From positions 45,135-109,134 of the forward strand of contig JAFMJV010000005.1 of NCBI GenBank assembly GCA_017853275.1: a DNA stretch of 64,000 nucleotides, given 5' to 3'. This document shows positions 43,818 to 51,924 of this stretch, piece after piece. The notes beneath the pieces are model-generated. The model worked only from the letters and a program-made list of their open reading frames with translations. It was not told where the DNA came from and did no database searches. The position numbers were made by a program, and so were the translations under genes. Every line of letters starts with the position of its first letter. Position 1 is the stretch's first letter. The stretch is from Chloroflexota bacterium. GTDB taxonomy: Bacteria > Chloroflexota > Limnocylindria > Limnocylindrales > CSP1-4.

Positions 43818-44693
43818 TCAGGCTCCGGCCGGCTCGGGAGCCCGGACGGGACAGAGGTCGCGGTAGTCGCACCAGCGGCAGGCGGACGCGGACGGCGTGG
43901 CGCGCAGCTCGCCGGTCCGCATCCGCGCGACCCGCTCCGCGATCTCGTCCCGGGCGGCATCCAGCTGCGCATCCGTGCGGGCGGTGCTCCTCCGCTCGCC
44001 ACTCTCCGCGAACCAGAGGGTGAGCCGCTCCGGCCGGCCAAGGCCGAGCCCGTCCCGGCAGGCGAGCGCGTAGATCGTCAGCTGGAGGTTCTCCTCCAGC
44101 GGCGCCTGGCTCTCCGGCCGGCCCGTCTTGTAGTCGATCACCTCCACGGCCCCGGACGGGAGCCGGTCGATCCGGTCGATCGCACCACCGATCGTGAAGG
44201 GCGGCGCGCCGGCGGGCGCGAGCGCGAGGCGGAACCAGCGCTCCTCCCCGACCACCTCCGCCGTCCCCTCCTCCTCGATCGCCCAGAACGCATCGAGGAG
44301 CGGTCCGGCGCGGAGCCAGTAGGCGGCGCGGGAGTCCTCGTCCGGGAACTCCACCGTCTTCCACGCTTCCCCGAACCAGCGGCCGAGCTCCTGGCGGGTC
44401 GGCGGCGTGCCACCCTCGGCGCGGCGCTTCCGGCGCATCCGGGTGAAGCGCTCGAAGGCGGCGTGCGCGGCCGTCCCGAAGCTGAAGGCGGCCACGACGG
44501 ACGGGCCGGGGATCTTCAGGAGGTAGCGGAGCGCGTAGCGGTAGGGACAGTCCGCGTAGGTGGCGAGCGAGGAGTAGCTCTGCCGGTCCGGGATCGGGAC
44601 GAGCGCGAGGAGCGGGCGCGCGGCCGCGGCGTCCGTGGCGATCGCGGCCTGCTCGGGGGTGAGCGCGGCGGGGACGGGGGTGGGGTCGGTCAT
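43818..44693 (-). CDS. RecB-family PD-(D/E)XK nuclease with likely Fe-S cluster
   Basis: The product of about 291 residues is a stand-alone nuclease of the RecB/Cas4/AddB-C-terminal type. The motif DRIDRL, the core EVIDYKTGRPE and the following QLTIYALA helix match the active site. One Cys in TYADCPYRYALRYL near the N-terminus and a C-terminal CRWCDYRDLC triplet give four cysteines, the [4Fe-4S] arrangement of AddB and Cas4. No helicase, Cas1 or CRISPR array is adjacent. I chose ATG 44691-44693; ATG at 44702 and 44735 would lengthen the N-terminus. Confidence 0.83.
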   Translation of the reverse strand: MTDPTPVPAALTPEQAAIATDAAAARPLLALVPIPDRQSYSSLATYADCPYRYALRYLLKIPGPSVVAAFSFGTAAHAAFERFTRMRRKRRAEGGTPPTRQELGRWFGEAWKTVEFPDEDSRAAYWLRAGPLLDAFWAIEEEGTAEVVGEERWFRLALAPAGAPPFTIGGAIDRIDRLPSGAVEVIDYKTGRPESQAPLEENLQLTIYALACRDGLGLGRPERLTLWFAESGERRSTARTDAQLDAARDEIAERVARMRTGELRATPSASACRWCDYRDLCPVRAPEPAGA

Positions 44694-44762
44694 CCCGCGC
44701 ATCGTGGCGCGGCCGGGTGCCACCTTGCATGGCACGACCGCGACCTGCGCGCGGGACGCCCC

Positions 44763-45017
44763 TCAGGACCGGGCGGCGGTGCCGTGTGGCCGGCGCCGGA
44801 GCCGGTGCCAGACGAAGAGGATCAGCTCGATCGCGGCGATCTTCAGCTGGCGGAGGATGACGATGATGCCGAGCAGGACGAGACCGGCCGGCCCGAGCGG
44901 GCTGTAGAGCCCGGCGAGCCGCTCCATGAGGACCCCCTCGCGGACCTCGTCCGTGACGGGGAGGATCGCGTCGAGGTCGTCGTCCTCGCCACGGCGCTCG
45001 ATCGGGTCGCTGGACAT
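44763..45017 (-). CDS. Small single-span membrane protein, unknown
   Basis: The 84-residue protein has an acidic N-terminal half (DPIERRGEDDDLDAI) and one hydrophobic helix (about residues 42-70) ending in HRLRRRP. The topology is probably N-out or amphipathic with a cytoplasmic basic tail. GGAGGCGAGCG before the ATG supports it as a real gene. A perfect hairpin lies directly upstream of the Shine-Dalgarno. I do not recognise a family. Confidence 0.65.
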   Translation of the reverse strand: MSSDPIERRGEDDDLDAILPVTDEVREGVLMERLAGLYSPLGPAGLVLLGIIVILRQLKIAAIELILFVWHRLRRRPHGTAARS

Positions 45018-45028
45018 CGCTCGCCTCC

Positions 45029-45048
45029 TCCGGGCGGGTCCGCCCGGA
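45029..45048 (-). promoter_or_regulatory. Perfect hairpin abutting the Shine-Dalgarno of the small membrane gene
   Basis: TCCGGGCGG and CCGCCCGGA form a 9-bp stem with a two-base loop. On the minus strand the GGAGG of the next gene follows at once, so the structure would lie in the mRNA leader and could affect ribosome access. Confidence 0.4.
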
Positions 45049-45188
45049 CCCTCATCCTCGCGGCCGGCAGCCGGGTCGCGCCAGTGCCGGAGGTCTCCCC
45101 GGGGCAGGCGGAGCGGAGGTCCCGGCGACCCGCACGCCGACGGCGCCGGGATGGCGGGAAACGGCTGACACCGGGGCCCGGCGGCGCG

Positions 45189-45194
45189 TACCAT
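45189..45194 (+). promoter_or_regulatory. Possible -10 box for the BMP importer operon
   Basis: TACCAT lies 49 bases before the ATG of the BMP-family gene, allowing a leader of about 43 bases that contains the GAGGAGGACGAG Shine-Dalgarno. Confidence 0.35.
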
Positions 45195-45243
45195 CGCCGG
45201 GCCCGGCGCGCCATGGTGGCGTCGCGGGACCGAGGAGGACGAG

Positions 45244-46302
45244 ATGTCCAGCACCCCGAGCCGGCGGAGCCGCCGCATCCTGTCCGGTGGCCTCACCGCC
45301 GGCCTCCTGGCGACGAGCCTCGTCGCCGCCCCGATCGCGGCGCAGGACGCGCCCGATCCGATGACCTGCGCGGGCAAGAACGTCGCCTTCGCATCCGTCC
45401 AGCCGCGCGGTGACCAGTCGGTCGTCGACGGCACCTACGACGGCCTCGAGCGGACGAAGGCGGAGCTCGGCGTTGCGAACACGACCTTCGTGGAGGCCCT
45501 CGATCCGGCCGCCTACGAGGCCGTCCTCACGAACCTCGCCGCGGCGGGGAACAACGTGGTGATGGGCAACTTCTTCGGCATGACCGAGCCCCTCAAGGCC
45601 GTCGCGCCGCAGTTCCCGGACGTCCACTTCGTCCACATCTACGGCGACCCGACGGATCCGGTCATCGAGAACCTCCGGACCGTCTCGTACAACTACTACC
45701 AGGCCGCCTATCTCGCGGGCATCGTGGCGGCAGCGGTCTCCGAGACCGGCACGATCGGCTTCGAGGCGGGGATGTACCTCCCCGGCATCAACGCCGACTA
45801 CTGGGCCTTCAAGGCCGGCGCCGAGACGGTGAACCCCGAGATCCAGGTCCTCGCGGGCGAGGTCGGCTCCTTCTCCGATGACGTCAAGGCGAAGGAGGTC
45901 GTCTCCGCGATCATCTCCCAGGGCGCGGACGTGATCTTCTCGGACGGCCCCACCGTCGGCGCGATCGACGCGGCCGTGGAGAAGGGCGCCTTCATCCTCC
46001 ACGGCACCCCGAGCCTCATCGCCCGCTCGCCGGAGATCGTCGTCGGCGTGCCGCTCGTCAGCTTCGGCGAGTCGGTCTTCGACGAGACCACCGCGGCCTG
46101 CGCCGAGGACTGGACCGGCGGCCACCAGGCGAGCGGCCTGACGGACGGCGCGATCGGCTTCTACATCGCGGACGAGTTCCGTGCCGCCGGCGACCCGGCG
46201 GTCGTGGCCAAGGTGGACGGCGTCCTCGAGCAGGTCGAGGCCGCGCGCGCCGGGATCATCTCCGGCGAGCTCGAGGTCCCGTTCGTCACGGACAACCCCT
46301 AG
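45244..46302 (+). CDS. BMP-family (nucleoside-type) ABC importer substrate-binding protein
   Basis: The 352-residue exported protein belongs to the BMP/PnrA/Med family, whose characterised members bind nucleosides. A signal peptide (ILSGGLTAGLLATSLVAAP) is followed by the mature domain with VVDGTYDGLERTKAELG, NNVVMGNFFGM, YNYYQAAYLAGIVAA and EKGAFILHGTPSL. GAGGAGGACGAG precedes the ATG. It begins a complete importer operon of binding protein, double ATPase and two permeases, and ends with a coupled P450. The ligand is likely a nucleoside or purine-like compound, but that is an inference from the family. Confidence 0.88.
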   Translation: MSSTPSRRSRRILSGGLTAGLLATSLVAAPIAAQDAPDPMTCAGKNVAFASVQPRGDQSVVDGTYDGLERTKAELGVANTTFVEALDPAAYEAVLTNLAAAGNNVVMGNFFGMTEPLKAVAPQFPDVHFVHIYGDPTDPVIENLRTVSYNYYQAAYLAGIVAAAVSETGTIGFEAGMYLPGINADYWAFKAGAETVNPEIQVLAGEVGSFSDDVKAKEVVSAIISQGADVIFSDGPTVGAIDAAVEKGAFILHGTPSLIARSPEIVVGVPLVSFGESVFDETTAACAEDWTGGHQASGLTDGAIGFYIADEFRAAGDPAVVAKVDGVLEQVEAARAGIISGELEVPFVTDNP

Positions 46303-46335
46303 ACCCCGATCGGCCACGGGCCCCCGGCCCCGGCC

Positions 46336-47940
46336 ATGACCACCGAGGCGATCCCGAGCGCCGCCGCCGTTCCCCCCGTGGGAGCGGCGGCGGCGCTCGC
46401 CGTCCACGGCCTCACCGTCCGCTTCGGCGACCTGGCGGCGGTCGAGGACGTGGGGATCGCCTTTGCGCCCGGGCGGATCCATGCCGTCGTGGGCCAGAAC
46501 GGCGCGGGCAAGACGACCTTCGCGCGCGCCGTCATGGGCCTTGTGAGGCCCGCCGCCGGAAGCGTGGAGCTCGCCGGACGGACCCTCCCTCCCGGCGATG
46601 TCGTCGCCGCCCGCGCGGCGGGGATCGACATGGTCCACCAGTCCTTCGCGCTACCCCCCACCTTCACCGTGGCGGAGGCGCTGGAGCTCTTCGTCCCCGC
46701 CCCGGGCCCGGTCTACCGCCGGTCCACGATGGAGGCGCGCTGGGAGCGCGTCCTCCGCGACGCGGGGATCGAGGCGAGCCCCCGGGCCCGCATCCGCGAC
46801 CTGCCGATCGAGACGCTCCAGGCGCTGGAGATCGTCCGGGCGCTCGCGGGGCGCCCCTCGCTCCTCATCCTCGACGAGCCGACCGCCGTCCTCCCGCCGC
46901 CGGCGATCGAGCGGCTCTTCGCGCGGCTCGCCGCGATCCGCGCGACCGGCGTCACGATCCTCATCGTCCTCCACAAGGTGCGGGAGGTCCTGGAGCTCGC
47001 GGATACCGTCTCCGTCCTCCGCCACGGCCGGCTCGTCCTGCCGCCGACCCCGGCATCCGAGCTCACCCCGGCCCGGCTCGGCCACCTCATCGTGGGGAGC
47101 GACGCGACCGCGGCCGCCGCCGCCGTGGCCGAGGCGGACGCGATCGAGGAGGCGGTGGCCGGCGCGCCGCACCATGCCGCGGATGCCGTGCCCGTCCTCC
47201 GGGTGAGCGGTGCCTCCACCGCCGCGGCGGCCGCCGAGGCACCGCTGCGCGACGTCTCGCTGGAGATCCGGCCGGGCGAGATCGTGGGCATCGCGGCGGT
47301 GGAAGGGAACGGCCAGCGTGCGCTCGTCCGCGCGGTCGTGGGCCTCGACACGCTGAGCGCCGGGCGGCTGGAGATCGATGGCGCGGATGTCACCCGGGCG
47401 GAGACGCTGGAACGGCGCCGCCGCGGATTGCGCGCGATCCCCTTCGACCGCAACTCCGAGGGCGTGAGCGCGACCTCCTCGCTGTGGGAGAACGTGACGA
47501 TCGGCGAGCTCCTCCGGCCGGCCCCGGGGCGGCGCTTCGTCACGCCGGGACGCCTCCGGGCCCGCGCCACGGAGGCGCTGGATGCATGGAACGTGCGCTA
47601 CGGGTCCGTGGACCAGCGCGCGGGCGAGCTCTCCGGCGGGAATATCCAGCGCCTCATCTTCTCCCGCGAGCTGGGTGCGGACGCGCGGCTCGTGGTGGCG
47701 GCGCAACCGACGCGCGGCCTCGATCTGGCCGCGACCGCCTTCGTCCGCGAGACCCTCCGCGACCTGCGCGACCGGGACGCCGGGATCCTCCTCGTCTCGT
47801 CCGATCTGGACGAGCTCTTCGAGTGCTCGGACCGGATCGTCGTCCTCCTCGGCGGCGCGGTCGCCGCGGAGTTCCGGAGCCCCTTCAGCCTGGCTGCCGT
47901 GGGCGCGGCGATGGTCGGCGCGACGGAGCCGGGCCGATGA
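46336..47940 (+). CDS. Nucleoside-type ABC importer double ATPase
   Basis: The 534-residue protein holds two ATPase domains in one chain, as in NupA/YufO and the ribose-type transporters. Domain 1 has Walker A GQNGAGKTTF (about residues 54-63) and Walker B LLILDEPTAVLPP; domain 2 (from about residue 290) has a degenerate Walker A (AVEGNGQRAL) and a signature LSGGNIQR. Its stop overlaps the first permease start. Two active half-sites may therefore be unequal. Confidence 0.9.
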   Translation: MTTEAIPSAAAVPPVGAAAALAVHGLTVRFGDLAAVEDVGIAFAPGRIHAVVGQNGAGKTTFARAVMGLVRPAAGSVELAGRTLPPGDVVAARAAGIDMVHQSFALPPTFTVAEALELFVPAPGPVYRRSTMEARWERVLRDAGIEASPRARIRDLPIETLQALEIVRALAGRPSLLILDEPTAVLPPPAIERLFARLAAIRATGVTILIVLHKVREVLELADTVSVLRHGRLVLPPTPASELTPARLGHLIVGSDATAAAAAVAEADAIEEAVAGAPHHAADAVPVLRVSGASTAAAAAEAPLRDVSLEIRPGEIVGIAAVEGNGQRALVRAVVGLDTLSAGRLEIDGADVTRAETLERRRRGLRAIPFDRNSEGVSATSSLWENVTIGELLRPAPGRRFVTPGRLRARATEALDAWNVRYGSVDQRAGELSGGNIQRLIFSRELGADARLVVAAQPTRGLDLAATAFVRETLRDLRDRDAGILLVSSDLDELFECSDRIVVLLGGAVAAEFRSPFSLAAVGAAMVGATEPGR

Positions 47941-48989
47941 GCGCGCGCATGGCACGGCTCGGGCCGGTGGGGCGGAGCGTCGCGCTCGTCGTCGCCTCGA
48001 TCCTCCTCGTGAGCGCGGTCCTCACGCTCTCCGGCTTCTCCGTCCTCACCGTGGCGAACGGGATGTGGCAGGGCGCGGTGAGCGCTCCCGGCGCCTGGCA
48101 GATGAGCTTCCGCTGGGGGGCGCCGCTCTTCCTCGTCGCGATCGGCGTGGCGATCGCGCTCCGCGCGGGCTTCTTCAACATCGGCGGGCTCGGCCAGTTC
48201 TACGTGGGCGCCACGGCGGCGCTCTTCGTGGGGCTCGGCCTTCCGGGGCTTCCCGCGATCGTCGTCCTCCCGCTCGCCTGCCTCGCGGCGATGGCCGCCG
48301 GCGCCCTCTTCGCCTTCATCCCCGGCTGGCTCCGCGTCCGCTACGGGACGGACGAGGTGATCACGACGCTGATGTCCAACTTCATCGGCACGCTCTGGCT
48401 CCAGTACGTCACCGCGGTCCTCCTCAAGGACCCCAGCGGGACCGGGCAGCAGACGGCGACCCGGCCGGTGGAGGAGGCCTACCGGATCGCGAACGTCCAG
48501 GGCGTCTCCCCGGTCACCGTGGGCATCCTCGTGGCCGCCGCGATCCTCGTCTGGCTCCTCCTCGAGCGGACGCCCTTCGGGATCACGAGCGCGATCGCGG
48601 GCCGGAACCCGGTGATGGCGCGCTGGCAGGGCCTGCGCCTCGAGCGGGTCGGGCTCCTCGCCTTCCTCCTCTCCGGCGCGCTCGCCGGGCTCGCGGGCGC
48701 GATCGAGGTCTTCGGTCCGCAGGGGCGGCTCGTCTCCGGCTTCTCGCCGCAGCTCGGCTTCACGGCGGTCCTGGTGGCGATCGTGGGCGGGCTCAACGTG
48801 GGCGGGATCGTCCTCGCGGCCGCCTTCTTCGGCGGCCTCCAGGCTGCCCTCCTCTACCTCCCGATCGTCACCCCGCTCCCCCCGTCCGCGCTCGACCTGC
48901 TGCGCGGGACGATCGCCCTCCTCATCACCGTCACGAGCCTGAGCGCGCTGGGTCGCGCGCTCGGCCGCCGCCGCGCGAGGTCCGACTGA
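47937..48989 (+). CDS. Nucleoside-type ABC importer permease 1
   Basis: The 350-residue permease is of the BPD_transp_2 (LivH/RbsC/NupP) family with about eight to ten transmembrane helices. The family hallmarks RAGFFNIGGLGQFYVGA and the GRNPVMARWQGLRLERVGLLAF segment are seen. It overlaps the ATPase stop by four bases and precedes the second permease with a one-base gap. Confidence 0.9.
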   Translation: MSARMARLGPVGRSVALVVASILLVSAVLTLSGFSVLTVANGMWQGAVSAPGAWQMSFRWGAPLFLVAIGVAIALRAGFFNIGGLGQFYVGATAALFVGLGLPGLPAIVVLPLACLAAMAAGALFAFIPGWLRVRYGTDEVITTLMSNFIGTLWLQYVTAVLLKDPSGTGQQTATRPVEEAYRIANVQGVSPVTVGILVAAAILVWLLLERTPFGITSAIAGRNPVMARWQGLRLERVGLLAFLLSGALAGLAGAIEVFGPQGRLVSGFSPQLGFTAVLVAIVGGLNVGGIVLAAAFFGGLQAALLYLPIVTPLPPSALDLLRGTIALLITVTSLSALGRALGRRRARSD

Positions 48990-48990
48990 G

Positions 48991-49905
48991 ATGGAGCAGC
49001 TGATCGCCACCACCCTCCGGACGAGCGCGCCGATCGCGCTCGTCGCGCTCGGCGGCGTCATCGCCTGGCGCGCCGGGATCTTCCACCTCGGCCTGGAAGG
49101 GCTGATGGTCATCGGCGCCTTCTTCGCGGTCGCGGGGACCGTGGCGACCGGCGAGGTGCTCATCGGCCTTCTCGCGGCGATCGTCGCCTGCCTCATCGCG
49201 TCCGCCCTCTTCTGGGTCGTCATCGTCCCGATGCGTGCGAACGCGATCATCGCGGGGCTCGGCCTCTCGATCATCGGGGTGGGGGCCACCTCCTACCTCC
49301 TCCCCGTCCTCTACGGGAAACGCGGCATCCTCGAGGTGGACCAGGGGCTGTGGCGCCCGATCACCGGCGTCCAGGCGGGGATCGCGGGCGCGCTCTCCGA
49401 GCTCTCGGTGATGGTCTGGCTCATCCCTGCCTTCGTCCTCGTCGTCTGGGTCCTCGTCCGGCGGACGAGCTGGGGGCTGCGGCTCGCGGCCGTGGGCGAG
49501 CACCCCTTCGCGGCGCGATCGGCGGGCGTGGACCCGGCCCGGATGCGTCTTGTCGCGCTCCTTGCCTGCGGCGTCCTGTGCGCGCTCGGGGGCGCCGCGC
49601 TCTCGCTGGGCTCGATCGTCGCCTTCCGCGAGAACATGACGGAGGGACGCGGCTATATCGCCTTCACGGCGGTGATCTTCGGCGGCGGCGGGCCGATCGG
49701 CGCCGCGGTCGCGAGCCTCTTCTTCGGCTTCGCGGAGGCGGTCGGGATCCAGACCCAGCTCGTGGCCCGGGACCTCCCCGTCCCGAGCCAGTTCATCCTC
49801 ATGCTCCCCTACATCCTCACGATCGTCGCGGTCTTCATCAGCGGGCTCGCGGCGGGTGGACGCTCGCGCCTTCCGGGTGCCTTCGGGGAGCTGCGTGACG
49901 GCTGA
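48991..49905 (+). CDS. Nucleoside-type ABC importer permease 2
   Basis: The 304-residue permease partners the preceding one. It contains WRAGIFHLGLEGLMVIGAFF, a NupQ-type motif, then RLAAVGEHPFAARSAGVDP and a C-terminal helix set. Its stop lies eleven bases inside the P450 gene if the P450 starts at GTG 49895. The order of the four transport genes matches nup/yuf-type nucleoside importers. Confidence 0.9.
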   Translation: MEQLIATTLRTSAPIALVALGGVIAWRAGIFHLGLEGLMVIGAFFAVAGTVATGEVLIGLLAAIVACLIASALFWVVIVPMRANAIIAGLGLSIIGVGATSYLLPVLYGKRGILEVDQGLWRPITGVQAGIAGALSELSVMVWLIPAFVLVVWVLVRRTSWGLRLAAVGEHPFAARSAGVDPARMRLVALLACGVLCALGGAALSLGSIVAFRENMTEGRGYIAFTAVIFGGGGPIGAAVASLFFGFAEAVGIQTQLVARDLPVPSQFILMLPYILTIVAVFISGLAAGGRSRLPGAFGELRDG

Positions 49906-51178
49906 GGCCGGCCTCCCCGAGCTCCGGCTGGACGACCCGGCGCTCGCCCTCGACCCTTATCCGGTCTACGCCGCGCTCCGCGAGGCCGCCCCGGTCGTCG
50001 CGGAAGCGGGCGGGGAGCGGCGGATCCTCACCCGCCACGCGGAGGTGAGCGCCGCCTTCCGCGACCGGCGCCTCGGCCGGATCTTCTGGCACCGCTACCG
50101 CCACGAGGATCTGGGCATCCCGCCCGGCGAGCCCGCCTGGAACGACCCGCGGCTGGCCGGGATCGCGGCCTTCGAGCGCTGGGAGCTCCTCGCCCTCGAG
50201 CCCCCGGAGCACACCCGCCTCCGCCGCCTCGTCATGGAGGCCTTCACGCCGCGCGCGGTGGAGGCGCTCCGGGAGCGGGTGGCCACCCTTGCGGAACACC
50301 TCCTCGCGGAGGCGATCGCAGCGGGAGGCGACCGGATCGCGCTCGTGACGGGCTATGCGGAGCCCTTCTCGCTCACCGTCATCTGCGATCTCCTCGGGAT
50401 CCCGGAGAGCGAGCGCGATCTCCTCGTCCCCCTCTCCCACCGGATCGTCGCGATCTACGAGCCGGGGGTCCGGGGCGAGCGCGCGGCGGACGCCGATGCC
50501 GCGGCGACGACCCTCCGGGAGCTGATCCTCGCGCTCGTCCGGGAGCGCAGGCGGCGGCCGGCAGACGACCTGCTCGGCGCGCTCGTGGCGGCGCGCGTGG
50601 ACGGGGAAGGCCTCACGGACGACCAGGTCGCCGCGACCGCGATGGTCCTCCTCATGGCGGGCCACGAGGCGACGGTCAACGCCACGGGGAACGGGATCGC
50701 GGCGCTCGCCGCGCATCCCGCGGAGTGGGCGCGGATCGTCTCGGGCACGGTCGATCCGCGGATCGCCGTGGAGGAGGTCCTGCGCTACGACCCGCCGCTC
50801 CAGCTCTTCGAGCGCTGGGTCCTGGAGCCCGGGGTCACGATCGGCGGTACGGAGCTCCCGGTGGGCGCGCGCGTCGCGATGCTCCTCGGCTCCGCGAACC
50901 GCGACCCTCGCCGCTTCCCGGAGCCGGACCGCTTCCGCGTGGAGCGTGGCGACGCGGGGCACGTGGCCTTCGGGGGCGGGATCCACTTCTGCCTCGGTGC
51001 GCCGCTCGCGCGCCTGGAGATCGAGACGACCCTCCGGCTCCTCGCGGCCCGGCTCCCGGACCTCGCGCTCGCGGATGCCCCGGAGCGGCGCGGCGGCCTC
51101 CAGTTCCGGGGCTTCGCCCGGCTCGATCTGGCCGCGCCGCGGGGGCCCGGCCGGGCCGCATCTTCCCTCTCTCGGTAG
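49895..51178 (+). CDS. Cytochrome P450
   Basis: The 427-residue soluble P450 has the I-helix segment MAGHEATV, the K-helix ExxR (EEVLR), and the heme-binding loop FGGGIHFCLGAPLAR with the axial Cys366. There is no membrane anchor. The I-helix acid-alcohol pair is Glu-Ala-Thr rather than Asp-Thr. The GTG start with GGGGAG four bases before it overlaps the permease by eleven bases, so translation is coupled to an importer. This suggests that the imported molecule, or a derivative, is hydroxylated or demethylated. Redox partners are not adjacent; a ferredoxin lies at 15.7 kb. Confidence 0.93.
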   Translation: MTAEAGLPELRLDDPALALDPYPVYAALREAAPVVAEAGGERRILTRHAEVSAAFRDRRLGRIFWHRYRHEDLGIPPGEPAWNDPRLAGIAAFERWELLALEPPEHTRLRRLVMEAFTPRAVEALRERVATLAEHLLAEAIAAGGDRIALVTGYAEPFSLTVICDLLGIPESERDLLVPLSHRIVAIYEPGVRGERAADADAAATTLRELILALVRERRRRPADDLLGALVAARVDGEGLTDDQVAATAMVLLMAGHEATVNATGNGIAALAAHPAEWARIVSGTVDPRIAVEEVLRYDPPLQLFERWVLEPGVTIGGTELPVGARVAMLLGSANRDPRRFPEPDRFRVERGDAGHVAFGGGIHFCLGAPLARLEIETTLRLLAARLPDLALADAPERRGGLQFRGFARLDLAAPRGPGRAASSLSR

Positions 51179-51185
51179 CGCGACC

Positions 51186-51191
51186 TATCAT
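51186..51191 (+). promoter_or_regulatory. Candidate -10 box for leaderless membrane-protein gene
   Basis: TATCAT is followed by six bases and the ATG of the gene at 51198. It lies eight bases after the P450 stop. Confidence 0.5.
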
Positions 51192-51197
51192 CGGCCG

Positions 51198-51818
51198 ATG
51201 GGTCAGACCCTCAACCTCATCCTCGTCCTCGCCTGGATCGGCATCGTCGGCGGTTGCATCGGGATCGTCCTCTCCGCCGGCCTGCGGCTGCCGCCCGACC
51301 TCGCCTTCCTCATCGGGATCGGCGGCGTCTTCCTCGTGGCGGTCTTCAAGCGCCCGGTCCGACTCTTCCGGCTGATCTTCCGCCAGGAGCCGGTCCACTG
51401 GTCCGAGATCCAGCCGGAGCCCACCACGATGGTCCGCACCTGGCGCGGCAGCGACGAGCGGGCGGCGATCCGCCACTTCGAGCGCGACCTGCCGCGCCTG
51501 GACGCCGCGGGCTGGGAGCCGGTGACCACGGTCTGGGCTCCGGGCCGGCGCGGGCTCGGGGACTACCTGGTCGCGCTCCTGCTTTCCCTCACGGTGATCG
51601 GGATCGTCGCGCTCCTCTACGTCCTCGTCGTCTCGCCGTCCGGGACCCTCATGGTCACCTTCCGGATGCGGGAGACCCGGACCGTCGTGCCGCTGAGCGC
51701 GATCGCGCTCGCCGCGCCGGGCCTGGCCACGCCCCCGGCGCCGGCGCCGCCGGCCGCGCCCCCACCGCCCCCGCCGGCCGCTGCTCCCGGCCGTCTCGTC
51801 CTGCCGCCCCCGTCCTGA
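51198..51818 (+). CDS. Membrane protein with Pro/Ala tail, unknown
   Basis: The 206-residue protein has two N-terminal hydrophobic segments (about residues 6-24 and 33-50), a cytoplasmic middle with a RHFERDLPRLDAAGWEPVTTVW unit (about 93-114, first 20 shown as typical of DUF-like single-strand domains), a third helix (about 125-147) and a Pro/Ala-rich tail. I do not recognise the family. A TATCAT box six bases before the ATG suggests a leaderless transcript separate from the P450 operon. Confidence 0.65.
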   Translation: MGQTLNLILVLAWIGIVGGCIGIVLSAGLRLPPDLAFLIGIGGVFLVAVFKRPVRLFRLIFRQEPVHWSEIQPEPTTMVRTWRGSDERAAIRHFERDLPRLDAAGWEPVTTVWAPGRRGLGDYLVALLLSLTVIGIVALLYVLVVSPSGTLMVTFRMRETRTVVPLSAIALAAPGLATPPAPAPPAAPPPPPPAAAPGRLVLPPPS

Positions 51819-51924
51819 CCACCCGCCCCCGTGGGATGGGGGGTGACGCGCGGCCCGTGGCGTGGAACAATCCCGTCGCCGTGATCGGCCAGAGGGCCGG
51901 TCGGAGGGATCGGAGGAGGAACGG

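Noticed and set aside
43818..44693. Cas4 of a CRISPR system
   Set aside because: The motifs fit the wider RecB family, but no cas gene or repeat array is near.
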